From: Myxococcus stipitatus
Lineage (GTDB): Bacteria > Myxococcota > Myxococcia > Myxococcales > Myxococcaceae
DNA: 64,000 bases
Direction: 5' to 3'
NCBI RefSeq assembly: GCF_038561935.1
Contig: NZ_CP102770.1
Coordinates: 248,001-312,000, forward strand
Part shown: piece by piece, positions 28,189 through 36,919 of the stretch
Layout: each line of letters starts with the position of its first letter
Numbering within the stretch: position 1 is the stretch's first letter
The notes under the pieces: model-generated
The model's input: the letters and a program-made list of their open reading frames with translations, nothing else
Told to the model about the DNA's origin: nothing
Databases searched by the model: none
Translations under genes and position numbers: made by a program

Positions 28189-29148
28189 ATGACGGACTGG
28201 ACACACGGGGCGTTGGCGGAGGCGGCGCGGGCGCACGAGCGCTACCTCTGGGGGCTGTGCTACCGCATGACGGGGGTGGCGGCGGACGCGGACGAGCTGG
28301 TGCAGGAGACCTTCGCCCGCGCGCTGACATCCCCGCCTCCGCGGTCCGAGGACCTGCGCCCCTGGCTGACGCGGGTGGCGGTGAACCTGTCCCGAGACGC
28401 CCTGCGCCGTCGCCGGCGCGAGGCCTACGTGGGCCCCTGGCTGCCCTCCCCGCTGGAGACGGGTGAGGAGGAGGTGCCTCACGCGGCGGAGGCGAAGCTG
28501 CCGGGGGGCGGCTCGACGGAGGGGCGGTACGAGCTGCTGGAGAGCGTCTCCTACGCCTTCCTGCTGGCGCTGGAGGCGCTGTCCCCCAAGCAGCGCGCGG
28601 TGCTGCTGCTGCGCGACGTGTTCGACTCCACCGTGCGCGAGGTGGCCGACGCGCTGGACATGAGCGAGGTCCACGTGAAGGTGGTGCACCACCGCGCCCG
28701 GGCGGCCATGGCGGCCTACAACGGCGCGCGGTGCGTGCCGACGAAGGAGCTCCAGGAGCGCACGCGCGCCGCGCTGGAGGCCTTCCTGGGGGCGCTGATG
28801 TCCCGCGACGTGGCGGCGGCGCAGGCCCTGCTGGCCGACGACGTGCGCGCCCTGTCGGATGGCGGCGGAGAGGTTCGCGCGGCGCAGGTGCCGCTGGTGG
28901 GCCCGCAGCGCGTGATGCAGTTCCTGGCGAAGCTGCTGCTGCAGCGAGGTCCGCCGACCTCGATGGAGCTCCAGTCGCTCAACGGCCTGCCGGCGCTGGC
29001 GATGACCTTCGCGCCGGACAAGGACCCGATGCACGCCACCCGAGGCGTGTTCCGCGTGGAGCTGGGCCCGGATGGACGCATCGCGCACATCCACTCGGTG
29101 CTCACGACGCGCAAGCTCGTGGGGGTGCGGATTCCTCCGCCGGGGTGA
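28189..29148 (+). CDS. ECF41-family (SigJ-like) sigma factor with SnoaL-like C-terminus
   Basis: 319 residues. Sigma region 2 is at about 10-80 (ADELVQETFARAL), region 4 at about 120-180 (LSPKQRAVLLLRDVF, then EVHVKVVHHRARAA). The extra C-terminal domain (about 190-319) is SnoaL/NTF2-like. Two hallmark motifs of ECF41 are recognisable: WLPSP in the linker (usual WLPEP) and DGGGE in the C-terminal domain (usual DGGGK). In this family the C-terminal domain, not a separate anti-sigma factor, controls activity, and promoters are autoregulated. It starts 5 bp after the flavoprotein gene. Confidence 0.88.
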   Translation: MTDWTHGALAEAARAHERYLWGLCYRMTGVAADADELVQETFARALTSPPPRSEDLRPWLTRVAVNLSRDALRRRRREAYVGPWLPSPLETGEEEVPHAAEAKLPGGGSTEGRYELLESVSYAFLLALEALSPKQRAVLLLRDVFDSTVREVADALDMSEVHVKVVHHRARAAMAAYNGARCVPTKELQERTRAALEAFLGALMSRDVAAAQALLADDVRALSDGGGEVRAAQVPLVGPQRVMQFLAKLLLQRGPPTSMELQSLNGLPALAMTFAPDKDPMHATRGVFRVELGPDGRIAHIHSVLTTRKLVGVRIPPPG

Positions 29149-29159
29149 GCCGCGCTCGA

Positions 29160-29189
29160 GGCCCTCGCGAGCTCGGCTCTGCGAGGGCC
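29160..29189. terminator. Hairpin after the ECF41 operon
   Basis: GGCCCTCGC (29160-29168) and GCGAGGGCC (29181-29189) form a perfect 9-bp stem with a 12-nt loop, 12 bp after the sigma factor stop and before the end of the convergent Lgt-like gene, so it may serve both. Confidence 0.65.
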
Positions 29190-29211
29190 CCGGCGGCTCC
29201 AGACAGGGGTG

Positions 29212-30006
29212 CTACCGCGCGGCGCCCACCGGGTTTCCCGGGGGCGAGGACGTCGCGCTCGACTCACGGCGGCGCAAGAGGCCCCACACGCCGTAGGCCA
29301 CCAGCACGAAGCAGCCGTACTGCGCGGGCGTCAGGCCGAAGTAGCGTGCGTCCACGTAGCTCATGTCCGTGGCGCGCAGGAAGTCGAAGCCGAAGCGGCA
29401 CGCCGCGTAGAGCAGGGCCAAGAGCGGCAGCAGCCGCCCCTTCATCTTCGGCACGTCGCGCAGCGCGTACAGCAGCCCGGAGATGGCGAACAGGGCCATC
29501 GCGTCGTACATGCCCAGGTCGTGCCGGGGGCCGTTGGGGAACGCCACCGCCATGAAGAAGTCGGTGCGCACGCCCGGGTGGTCATGCACCGCGAAGCAGC
29601 CCAGCCGCGCCACCGCCCAGCCCGGCGCCACGCCCAGGGCGAACGCGTCCGCGTAGTCGTTGAAGCGCAGCTTGCGGTGCCGGAAGAAGAAGATGGCCGC
29701 GATGATGCCGCCCACCAGGCCGCCGAACGACGACAGCCCATCCCACACCTTCAGAATCTGGAACGGCGACTTGGCCAGCTCCTCCGGGTGGTAGAAGAAC
29801 AGGTGCACCCAGTGGCCCACCAGCACGCCCACGCCCACGCCCCACGGGGCGTAGTCGGCGAGCGGCGTGGGGTCCAACCCTTGGCGCTCCGCCTGCTTGC
29901 CGAGCAACCGGGCGGCCAGCAGGATGCCCAGGGCGACGAAGATGCCGAAGGGCTCGATTTTGAGGGGCCCCAGATTCAGGGAGGGGGCATGCCAGTAGGG
30001 AATCAC
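29212..30006 (-). CDS. Lgt-like prolipoprotein diacylglyceryl transferase family membrane protein
   Basis: 264 residues from a GTG at 30006, chosen because GGAG lies 9 nt upstream and the protein then begins at IPYWHAPSLNLGPL as in the family; the frame is open to 30120 without added hydrophobic content. About seven membrane helices. Family marks are KVWDGLSSFGGLVGG and ARLGCF. In E. coli Lgt the corresponding sites are SFHGGL (essential His103) and GRLGNF with Arg143 and a following Glu. Here the His is absent, the Arg is kept, and Asn-Phe is Cys-Phe followed by VHDHPG. It therefore belongs to a divergent branch whose lipoprotein transferase activity is not certain; it may act on another substrate. 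Confidence 0.75.
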   Translation of the reverse strand: MIPYWHAPSLNLGPLKIEPFGIFVALGILLAARLLGKQAERQGLDPTPLADYAPWGVGVGVLVGHWVHLFFYHPEELAKSPFQILKVWDGLSSFGGLVGGIIAAIFFFRHRKLRFNDYADAFALGVAPGWAVARLGCFAVHDHPGVRTDFFMAVAFPNGPRHDLGMYDAMALFAISGLLYALRDVPKMKGRLLPLLALLYAACRFGFDFLRATDMSYVDARYFGLTPAQYGCFVLVAYGVWGLLRRRESSATSSPPGNPVGAAR

Positions 30007-30627
30007 GTCGATGGCTCCAAGGGGGCGCGTACGTCCTTCCCCACTTAATCCGTCGTTGAGGATGGGTGCGAACAATTGTGGGGACGCGAACTTCCCCCCT
30101 CCTGCCCGTCCCCTGACCACGCCTCGGGTCGGGTGGCGGACACCCCTCCTGTGCCGCTCCGAGCAGTCCGCCCGCCTTCCTTCATACTTCCAGACGCTCC
30201 AGAAAGTCCCGCTAGGACCGAATCGGGGGGGCTCATGCGTCTACAACTTGGAAACCCTGCTTTAATTGTCAGGGCCGTCCTGTCCAATCTCCCCATGCGG
30301 ACAGGATTCCAGGAGGGACGCGCGAGGCATGGAGCAGCGGACCACAGCCATGCGGGGCCGGGAGCCAGAGCGGGCGCGGGGCCGGCGTGTGTCCGGCCTG
30401 ATGCCACGGGCTGAGTGGGGAATGGAGGGCCGCGCCGCGGCCCCACGCAACGAGGAGGGCCCATGCGCCGGGCGAGAGGACCCGGCGGTGCGGCGCGCCA
30501 CCCATCGCGCGCCATTCATCTCCCGTCGGACCCGTAAGGCTCCGGGCGCGGCGGACGCGGCTTGGATGCGGGCGGCCCTTGGGGTGCGCCGCCCGCGCTG
30601 CACGGTGGTTCAAGGAGTAGACAACCC
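30007..30627. other. Long intergenic region upstream of the popC-like gene
   Basis: About 620 bp between the divergent Lgt-like and subtilase genes. Short open frames here have low-complexity Arg/Gly/Pro translations and no start-site support, so I call no gene. A relatively A+T-rich part at about 30180-30300 is the likeliest promoter area for the protease. AAGGAG at 30612-30617 is the ribosome binding site of that gene. Confidence 0.4.
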
Positions 30628-32055
30628 ATGAAGTCCTACCTGTTGGTTCCCAAGGAGTCCATCGAGACGGAGGCCCGTGTCGGGCCTCGCGGTACGCAGC
30701 AGGGCGAGCGCGTGTTGCCTCGCACCACGGCCCTTCGCTTCGCGGTCGCCAATCGCGCGCCGGATGCGCTGTCGTCGCTGGGCATGCGCTCGGCCACGCT
30801 GCCCGGTCCGCGTCCTCCCGTCAGCGGAGAGGAGGCGCGCAAGCGCGTCAAGAAGGGCTCGCGCATCAAGCGCCCCACCACCCGCGGCGCGGACGCCACC
30901 ATTCCGCCGCTGCCGGGGGCCCCCGTGACGGAGCAGACGGGCAGCGAGGCGGGCAGCTTCCGCTTCATGCCGCTCATCGGCGCCACCATGGCGCACTTCT
31001 ACTCGGACGCCACGGAAGCCGAGGCGCGGGGCGAGCTGGCCAACGACTTCGAGTTCATCCCCGACGTCGTCCCCCTGTCCTTCCCCGGCCCCGTGTCGGC
31101 GGGACAGTCCGGGCCGCGCAACCGGGGCATGAGCTCGCTGGCCCAGCGCGAGTGGCCCGACGAGAGCGGCGTGCCCCTGGCGCACGCGCAGGGCATCCGG
31201 GGCGCGGGCGTGCTGCTCGGCGTGCTGGACACCGGCGTGGACGCGGACCACCCCGAGCACGCCGCCCGGGTCATCCAGTTCCGCTACGTGTCGCTGTTCC
31301 CCAACTCGCCCCACAATCCAGCGCGCGACATTCGCGGCTTCGACCCGGACGGCCACGGCACGCACGTGTGCGGCATCGCCGCGGGCACACACCATGGCGT
31401 CGCCCCGGAGGTGGACCTCTATGTCGCGTCCGTCATCGAGTCGGAGACCATCCGCACCAGCCTGGGCCGCGTGGCCGCGGGCATGGAGTGGCTGCTGCAC
31501 CAGTTCAGCAGCCCGCAGAACGTCACGCGCCCCGCGGTGGTGAACCTCTCACTGGGCTTCCCGCTCAAGCCGCCCCCGGGAATCTCGGAGGCGGACTACC
31601 GGCTCAACCAACGCGCGCTCCAGACGATGATTCGTCGGCTGCTCGACAGCAACGTCCTGCCCGTTGTCGCGGCAGGCAACAGTGGACCCGACACGGTTGG
31701 TTATCCAGCCGCCTTTGAAGAGTCCCTGGCCGTGGGGGCAGTCGACTTCGAGCGCAACGTGGCTCATTTCTCCGCCAGTGGCGTCGTGGAGCGCCGCGTC
31801 GTACCCGACGTCATGGGTTACGGGGTGAATGTGTATTCCAGCACAGAGCGACGTTGTAACAATCAGGCGTTCTACGAACGAATGAGTGGCACGAGCATGG
31901 CGGCGCCTTATGTAGCGGGTATCGCGGCGCTCTATCGGTGCCGCGCCCCTGACTTGACGGCGCTCGAGGTGCGGGATTTGATTTTGGCCAATGCGGTCAA
32001 GCTCCCTCGCTCCAATGGGCATCGGACGGGCAAGGGCCTGGCTGTATTCAGGTGA
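30628..32055 (+). CDS. popC: Subtilisin-family protease, PopC-like (C-signal protease)
   Basis: 475 residues, ATG at 30628 with AAGGAG 10 nt upstream. Subtilase S8 domain with a complete triad: Asp201 in GVLDTGVD, His243 in GHGTHVCG, Ser423 in SGTSMAAP, and oxyanion Asn351 in AAGNSGP. The N-terminal 150 residues are basic and carry neither a signal peptide nor a classical inhibitor propeptide. Size (about 51 kDa), the missing signal peptide and the small downstream gene match M. xanthus PopC, which is held inactive in the cytoplasm by PopD and is slowly secreted on starvation to cut the CsgA p25 protein to the C-signal. The assignment rests on these features, not on an alignment. Confidence 0.82.
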   Translation: MKSYLLVPKESIETEARVGPRGTQQGERVLPRTTALRFAVANRAPDALSSLGMRSATLPGPRPPVSGEEARKRVKKGSRIKRPTTRGADATIPPLPGAPVTEQTGSEAGSFRFMPLIGATMAHFYSDATEAEARGELANDFEFIPDVVPLSFPGPVSAGQSGPRNRGMSSLAQREWPDESGVPLAHAQGIRGAGVLLGVLDTGVDADHPEHAARVIQFRYVSLFPNSPHNPARDIRGFDPDGHGTHVCGIAAGTHHGVAPEVDLYVASVIESETIRTSLGRVAAGMEWLLHQFSSPQNVTRPAVVNLSLGFPLKPPPGISEADYRLNQRALQTMIRRLLDSNVLPVVAAGNSGPDTVGYPAAFEESLAVGAVDFERNVAHFSASGVVERRVVPDVMGYGVNVYSSTERRCNNQAFYERMSGTSMAAPYVAGIAALYRCRAPDLTALEVRDLILANAVKLPRSNGHRTGKGLAVFR

Positions 32056-32118
32056 CGGTGGTGGGTCGCAGCCGGGGTCGGCGCCAGGTGAGCGCCGGAC
32101 CCGGGGGAGGATGAGGCC

Positions 32119-32532
32119 ATGAGCAGGAAGAATGGCGAGCCAGGGGACGGTTTCGCTGCGGGCGGTTCTTACGTCTCCTCGTCGGTGCGCACGTTGCCTG
32201 GCTCGGCCAGCGCGCGCACGCCGCCCGAGTGGATAGACATCACGGTGATGCCGCGAGAGGTCCCCGCGGCGTCCCGACGGCACACGTCTGCCCGCCCTCC
32301 GCCCCGGTCTCGGGCGGAAGTCCACGGGGCCGGGGTGGCGGAGAGTGCTCGCTTCCACGAGAGCCTCATCCGGTGGATTGAGGCGCACAACCTCCAGGGC
32401 TCCGTGCGCTCGGTGAGTCCGCCGGGCTCATTGCCCATGCTTCACCTGCGCTGCGCGCCGCGTGTGCTGGATCAGCTCCGCCGCGCTCCGGAGTTCGAGG
32501 CAGGCGCGACAATGCCCGTCGACCTCTACTAG
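32119..32532 (+). CDS. popD: PopD-like inhibitor of the subtilase
   Basis: 137 residues (about 15 kDa), 63 bp downstream of the protease on the same strand. The N-terminal half is polar and Pro/Ser/Arg-rich; the C-terminal half (about 75-137) reads as a small alpha/beta domain (SARFHESLIRWIEAHNLQG, then LDQLRRAPEF) ending MPVDLY, reminiscent of an I9-type propeptide/inhibitor fold supplied in trans. In M. xanthus PopD binds PopC, blocks its secretion and is degraded in response to RelA-dependent starvation signalling. Size and position fit PopD; the exact identity was not checked. Confidence 0.72.
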   Translation: MSRKNGEPGDGFAAGGSYVSSSVRTLPGSASARTPPEWIDITVMPREVPAASRRHTSARPPPRSRAEVHGAGVAESARFHESLIRWIEAHNLQGSVRSVSPPGSLPMLHLRCAPRVLDQLRRAPEFEAGATMPVDLY

Positions 32533-32844
32533 CGGTGGGTGCCCCTCGCCTTCGCACCCCTGGTCTGGGCTCCCCATCCGATACCGCGGAGGGCGGCCCG
32601 CTTTGCTTCGTTCACCAGGCGCAAGTCCCGTCCGCGCCTGACGCCCGGAGAGACTTGAAAGGGTTCTGATACCAGCAACCCACGGTCTCTCCGCTTCTTC
32701 CTGATTAACGAAGAAAGTCGCGATTGTCCTGTCATCCCGCAATCGTCCCAAAGGGCAGGGGGGTGTCAGGTGGTCTCGAAAGCAAGACGCCAAGGGGTAC
32801 GGGTGTGTCTTTGCGTGGGGTGAGTCGGGCGGTAAGGGAGCGGA
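32533..32844. other. Non-coding interval with inverted repeat
   Basis: 312 bp without a credible gene. It contains the inverted repeat CGATTG (32721-32726) and CAATCG (32740-32745) with a 13-nt loop and no T-tract: an operator or weak terminator after the popCD pair. An A+T-rich patch around 32690-32730 may hold the promoter of the SRPBCC gene. Confidence 0.4.
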
Positions 32845-33276
32845 ATGCTCCTCATCCGGACGGAAGACTTCATCGACGCACCCCCTGAGAGGGTGTGGGA
32901 GGTGCTGGGCGACTTCGCGCGCTATCCGGCCTGGAATCCCTTGCTGCTGGAGGCGAAAGGGCCGCTGGAGGTGGGCGCGCGTGTGGCGATGCGGGCCTAC
33001 CCGCCAGGAGGTCCGGCGTGGTGGGCCCTGCGCTTCACGGCGACGCTGGTCCGCGTGGAGCCACCAGGCGCGTTGGAGTGGACGGGCGGCGTGCCCGGGG
33101 TGCTGCGGGGGCGGCACTTCTTCCAGCTGACAGCGGAAGGGCGCGGGACGCGGCTGGTGCACGGCGAGGAGTTCCAGGGCGCGGCGACAGCGCTCTTTGG
33201 ACGCAGGCGCGTCGCGTCCATCCAGGCCGCCTATGCGGCGATGAACCGCGCGTTGGCGGAGCGGGTGCGCGGTTAG
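32845..33276 (+). CDS. SRPBCC / polyketide-cyclase-like protein
   Basis: 143 residues, cytoplasmic. Pattern of the START/Bet v1-like fold: an opening strand (LIRTEDFIDAPPERVWEVL), FARYPAWNPL, strands to RLVHGEEFQG and a long C-terminal helix (SIQAAYAAMNRALAERV). The family binds hydrophobic ligands in a deep cavity, and some members are cyclases or lipid carriers. The role here is unknown. It lies between the popCD-like pair and the transglycosylase gene, with 165 bp to the next gene, so it is probably its own unit. Confidence 0.8.
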   Translation: MLLIRTEDFIDAPPERVWEVLGDFARYPAWNPLLLEAKGPLEVGARVAMRAYPPGGPAWWALRFTATLVRVEPPGALEWTGGVPGVLRGRHFFQLTAEGRGTRLVHGEEFQGAATALFGRRRVASIQAAYAAMNRALAERVRG

Positions 33277-33441
33277 CGGACGCGGTGGTCCTCCGTCGGG
33301 TTTCAGGCAGAGGCGGCGGGCGTGTCCCGCGGGTGTATCGCCTGGACGACGCGGGTGCGGATGTCGCGTCCTTGGAGCGGTCCCAAGTCGAGCCGTCGTG
33401 CAAACCCTTAGCGGCCCGTTTCGCCGAAGAAGAGGGCACGC

Positions 33442-35775
33442 ATGGATGGACGACGTTGGCTGCGCGTGGGTGCCGTGGTGCTCTGCCTCACCCACGCGAG
33501 CGCCGCCTGGGCGCAGTCCCCCGAGGATGAAGGCCCCGGTGAGGTCCTGTCGGAGGAACAGCTGGAGCAGCTGCTCGACACGCCGGCGGCGCAGCCCACG
33601 GGCGCGGAGCTCTCCGTGCCGATGTTCGGTCCCGAGCAGCTCGCGCCGTACTTCTCGCAAGGGGCGCTGGCCAAGGCGCGGGAGGCGCTGCGCCTGGGCC
33701 GGCATGCGCGAGCGCGCGCCCTGCTCGCGGCGGAGGACGCCACGCTGCCCGTCCGCTTCCTGCGGGCGCAGAGCGCGCACCTGGCCCGCGACTACGCCAC
33801 CTCGTCGGAGGAGCTGGCCGCGCTGGCCGTGGACTACGCGCCGCTGAAGGACCACTTCCTGCTGTGGGCGGCGCAGGCCAACGAGAAGCTGCGCAAGCGG
33901 GAGCTGGCCGCCGAGCAGTACCGCGCGGTGAGCACGGGCTCCCCGCTCTACGCGGAGGCGCGCTTCAGCCTGGCCCGGGTGCTGCGGCGCCAGCGCGACA
34001 TCCCCGGCGCGGTGGAGGCGCTCCAGGAGCTCATCGACAGCCGACAGACGAAGGGGCCGGACGTGCTGCGGACGAAGGCGCTGCTCGCCGTCTGTGATTT
34101 GGCCCGGGCGCAGGGGCAGTACAACCTGGAGCACCGCGCGCTGCTGGAGGTCTGGGCGACGAGTCCGCTGTCGCGCGAGGCGCAGCGGGCCCGCCAGCGC
34201 CTCACGGGGTTGTCGCTGCCGCTGAAGTGGAAGGTGCGCCGCGCGGAGGCGCTGGTGGAGCTGCACCACAACGTCGCGGCGATGGAGCTGCTGCGGGGCG
34301 TGATGTCCCAGGTCGAGCTGCCCGACGAGCTCTCCTGCCGCGCGCACCTCGCCTATGGCCGAGCGCTGCGCAAGGAGCGTCAGCACCGCCGCGCCATCCA
34401 GCTCCTCGCGCCCGTGGCGGAGAAGTGCCTGTCTCCGGAGCAGCGACCCCAGGCCCTCTATGTGCTGGGGTACTCGCAGTCGGTGGTGGACCCCAAGGGC
34501 GCCATCGAGACGTACGCGACGCTCGCGCACGACTACCCCGAGCACGGCTACGCGGATGACGCGCTCTTCTTCGAGGCGTGGCTGCTCCAGCGCACGGGGC
34601 AGACGGAAGTGGCGCTCGCGCGCTACGAGGAGGCCGCGAAGCGCTATCCCGCGGGCAACTTCGCGGCGGAGTCGCTCTTCCGGGCGTTCTGGCTCCACAC
34701 GCGGCGGGCCGCGCCCGCGGAGGCCCTGGCCGCGCTGGACGCGGTGGAGCACCTGCCCGCGGCCTCGCGCACGGACGAGTCGCTGTGGCGGGCGCGGTAC
34801 TGGCGCGCGCGCCTGAAGGAGGGCGCGCCGCTCACCAACGCCGCCGCGCTCGACGACTACGTGCGGCTGACGACGGAGCGGCCCGCGAGCTGGTACGGCA
34901 TGCTGGCGCGCTCCCGGCTGGCGCGGGTGGCGCCCGTGCGGCTGGCGCAGGCGGTGCCTCCTCCCGAGCCAGGCGCCGAAGTCCCTCCCGACGAGGTGTG
35001 GCCGCTGCCCCCCGGTGTCCTGCGCGATGACCCGAGGTTCGCCGCGGGGGTGGAGCTCTTGCGGCTGGGGCACCCCGGCGCGGCCAGGGAGCTGCTCGCG
35101 GTGGACTCGCGAGGCTTGCCGGAGGCGCCCGCGCGGCTGCTCTACCAGACGATGCTGCGCGCGGGGCGCAAGCAGGCCGCGAGGCAGGTGGCCCGGGTGT
35201 CCCTGCGCCAGGACGTGCAGGGCCCGCTCAACGCCGCGTCGCGGCCTGTGTGGGAGGCGACGTGGCCGCTGACGTACCGGAAGCTCATCCAGCGCTACGC
35301 GCGGGTGTCGCGCGTGGACCCGGACCTGATGCAGGGGCTCATCCGCGAGGAGAGCCGGTTCCGTCCGCAGGCGCGCTCGGCCACGGGGGCGCTGGGGCTC
35401 GCGCAGCTCATGCCCGACACGGCGAGGACGGTGGCCCGCCAGCTGAAGCTGCCCGAGGTGGGGGAGGCGGGGCTGCTCCAGCCCGCGCAGAACGTCCGGC
35501 TGGGCGCGGCCTACCTGGGGCAGCTCCTCCAGCGCTTCGACGGCAACGTGGCCTACGCGGTGGCCGCGTACAACGCGGGGCCCGCCGCCGTGGACCGCTG
35601 GCGTCAGGCCCTGCCGGAGGCGGAGCTCGACGAGTGGGTGGAGCACATCACCTTCGACGAGACACGCGAGTACGTGAAGCACGTGCTCGGCAGCTACGGG
35701 GCCTACAAGCTGCTCTACACCGGTGAGCCGCTGCTGCTGCACGCGATGCGCTCGGGTGACGTCAGCCGGCGGTAG
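33442..35775 (+). CDS. Periplasmic lytic transglycosylase (Slt70-like)
   Basis: 777 residues with a signal peptide (residues 1-24, cleavage near AWA-QS). Residues about 60-560 are helical TPR/Slt superhelix repeats (for example EKLRKRELAAEQYRAV, then AEARFSLARVLRRQ). The C-terminal SLT domain (about 610-760) has catalytic Glu637 in REESRF, ATGALGLAQLMP, a conserved NVRLGAAYL and AYNAGPAAVDRW. It should cleave the MurNAc-GlcNAc bond of peptidoglycan with formation of 1,6-anhydroMurNAc. Longer than E. coli Slt70 (about 645 residues) because of an extended repeat region and an acidic linker after the signal peptide. Monocistronic by spacing. Confidence 0.9.
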   Translation: MDGRRWLRVGAVVLCLTHASAAWAQSPEDEGPGEVLSEEQLEQLLDTPAAQPTGAELSVPMFGPEQLAPYFSQGALAKAREALRLGRHARARALLAAEDATLPVRFLRAQSAHLARDYATSSEELAALAVDYAPLKDHFLLWAAQANEKLRKRELAAEQYRAVSTGSPLYAEARFSLARVLRRQRDIPGAVEALQELIDSRQTKGPDVLRTKALLAVCDLARAQGQYNLEHRALLEVWATSPLSREAQRARQRLTGLSLPLKWKVRRAEALVELHHNVAAMELLRGVMSQVELPDELSCRAHLAYGRALRKERQHRRAIQLLAPVAEKCLSPEQRPQALYVLGYSQSVVDPKGAIETYATLAHDYPEHGYADDALFFEAWLLQRTGQTEVALARYEEAAKRYPAGNFAAESLFRAFWLHTRRAAPAEALAALDAVEHLPAASRTDESLWRARYWRARLKEGAPLTNAAALDDYVRLTTERPASWYGMLARSRLARVAPVRLAQAVPPPEPGAEVPPDEVWPLPPGVLRDDPRFAAGVELLRLGHPGAARELLAVDSRGLPEAPARLLYQTMLRAGRKQAARQVARVSLRQDVQGPLNAASRPVWEATWPLTYRKLIQRYARVSRVDPDLMQGLIREESRFRPQARSATGALGLAQLMPDTARTVARQLKLPEVGEAGLLQPAQNVRLGAAYLGQLLQRFDGNVAYAVAAYNAGPAAVDRWRQALPEAELDEWVEHITFDETREYVKHVLGSYGAYKLLYTGEPLLLHAMRSGDVSRR

Positions 35776-35866
35776 CGGCGGAGCTTGCGAGACTCCACTT
35801 CCCGCTCCCGTCATGGAGTGGCGAATGCAATCCAAGGTCTCCGGGCTTCCGCTGAGGAAGTCCGGC

Positions 35867-35897
35867 GGCCCCGTGGAGGTCGGCGCGCGCCGGGGCC
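35867..35897. terminator. Hairpin between convergent genes
   Basis: GGCCCCG (35867-35873) and CGGGGCC (35891-35897) with a 17-nt GC-rich loop lie in the 187-bp gap between the transglycosylase and SDR stop codons. No T-tract. Confidence 0.45.
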
Positions 35898-35962
35898 TCG
35901 CCGCTCGAAGGCGCTCCAGCGGGTGCGCCGCCGGAAGTGCCTTCGAGGGGGAGACGTGGGGC

Positions 35963-36709
35963 CTAGAAGTTCAGGCCGCCGTCGACGTCGATGGTGCGGC
36001 CGTTGAAGTAGTCACACTCGAGGATGAACTTCACGGCCAGCCAGATGTCCTCGGGCAGGCCGATGCGGCCCACGGGGATGGCGGAGACCAGCGTGTCGCG
36101 GGCCTTCTGGTTCATGCCCTGCGTCATGGGCGTCTCAATCATGCCCGGGGCCACCGCGCCCACGCGGATGCCGAAGGGGCCGAACTCGCGCGACCACGTC
36201 ACGGTGTTCGCCGCGAGCGCCGCCTTGGCGGAGACATAGTTGGACTGGCCCCGGTTGCCGTGCCGCGCGATGGACGACATGTTGACGACGACGCCCGGCT
36301 TCTGGTCCGTCTCCACCATCTTCGCCACCACCTCGCGCACCATCAGCGTGGCGCCCGTCAGGTTGACGCCGATGACGGTGTTCCAGTCCTGGGTGGACAG
36401 CTTCTTCACCTGGCCCGTCGCCTTGTCCTTCTTCACCAGCAGCGCGTCGCGCAGGATGCCCGCGTTGTTGATGAGGCCGTTGAGGCCGCCCATCGCCCCG
36501 TGCGCCCAGCTCACGAAGGACGCGATGTCCTCCTCCGACGACACGTCCAGCTTGCGGCGGTGGATGCCCGCGGGTAGCGCCGCCAGCTTCTCCTCCGCCA
36601 CGTCGCCCACGGCCACCTGGGCCCCGGCCTCCAGGAGCCGCTGCGCGAAGTGCGCGCCCATGCCCTGGGCACCGCCCGTCACAATCACCTTCAGGTCCTT
36701 GAGCTGCAT
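35963..36709 (-). CDS. Short-chain dehydrogenase/reductase (FabG/HBDH-like)
   Basis: 248 residues from the ATG at 36709 (GGAGAGACAG just upstream). Classical SDR: cofactor motif TGGAQGMGAHFA, NNAG, catalytic Ser in NMSSIARHG and YVSAK (Tyr, Lys), ending in a C-terminal DVDGGLNF as in FabG-type reductases. Asp following the second strand (GDVAEE) suggests NAD(H) preference. Probable 3-oxoacyl or 3-hydroxyacyl-CoA/ACP dehydrogenase. The operator-like motif shared with the tetR and quinone-oxidoreductase genes lies 110-138 bp upstream (36819-36847), supporting a place in lipid metabolism. Single gene; the upstream aminotransferase unit on the same strand ends in a terminator. Confidence 0.88.
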   Translation of the reverse strand: MQLKDLKVIVTGGAQGMGAHFAQRLLEAGAQVAVGDVAEEKLAALPAGIHRRKLDVSSEEDIASFVSWAHGAMGGLNGLINNAGILRDALLVKKDKATGQVKKLSTQDWNTVIGVNLTGATLMVREVVAKMVETDQKPGVVVNMSSIARHGNRGQSNYVSAKAALAANTVTWSREFGPFGIRVGAVAPGMIETPMTQGMNQKARDTLVSAIPVGRIGLPEDIWLAVKFILECDYFNGRTIDVDGGLNF

Positions 36710-36818
36710 CTGTCTCTCCGGTGTGTTGGGCGGCGCGAGTGCCCGGGGCACCCCTGCGCCGCCAGAAGTCCCGCCGCGCAGGGTACGCAACCCGGCCCGC
36801 CCTGGCCAGCGGGGAACG

Positions 36819-36847
36819 AGTTGAAACCTGAATCGGGATTCAACTTT
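36819..36847 (-). promoter_or_regulatory. Operator-like site A (TetR motif) upstream of the SDR gene
   Basis: Contains the perfect palindrome TGAATC-GG-GATTCA (36829-36842) inside GTTGAA-N13-TTCAAC. It matches the site at the tetR start (41169-41197) at 24 of 29 positions and shares AAACCTGAATC with the site at 49471-49481. Confidence 0.6.
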
Positions 36848-36861
36848 GACGGAAATGAAAA

Positions 36862-36892
36862 CGCCGCGCCGGGAGACCCGACGCGGCGCGGC
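36862..36892 (-). terminator. Rho-independent-type terminator of the aminotransferase gene
   Basis: GCCGCGCC (36863-36870) can pair with GGCGCGGC (36885-36892). Read on the minus strand, the stem is followed by GTTTTCATTT, so a T-rich tail is present. It lies 28 bp after the aminotransferase stop. Confidence 0.75.
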
Positions 36893-36919
36893 ACATCCTG
36901 GAGGTGTCGGCGGCGCGGA

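Noticed and set aside
30076..30631. Short plus-strand frames in the gap upstream of the popC-like gene
   Set aside because: Arg/Gly/Pro-rich translation, no ribosome binding site, no fold-like pattern.
32428..35835. Long minus-strand open frame antisense to the transglycosylase gene
   Set aside because: Same reason: Arg/His/Leu-rich shadow of a conserved plus-strand gene.
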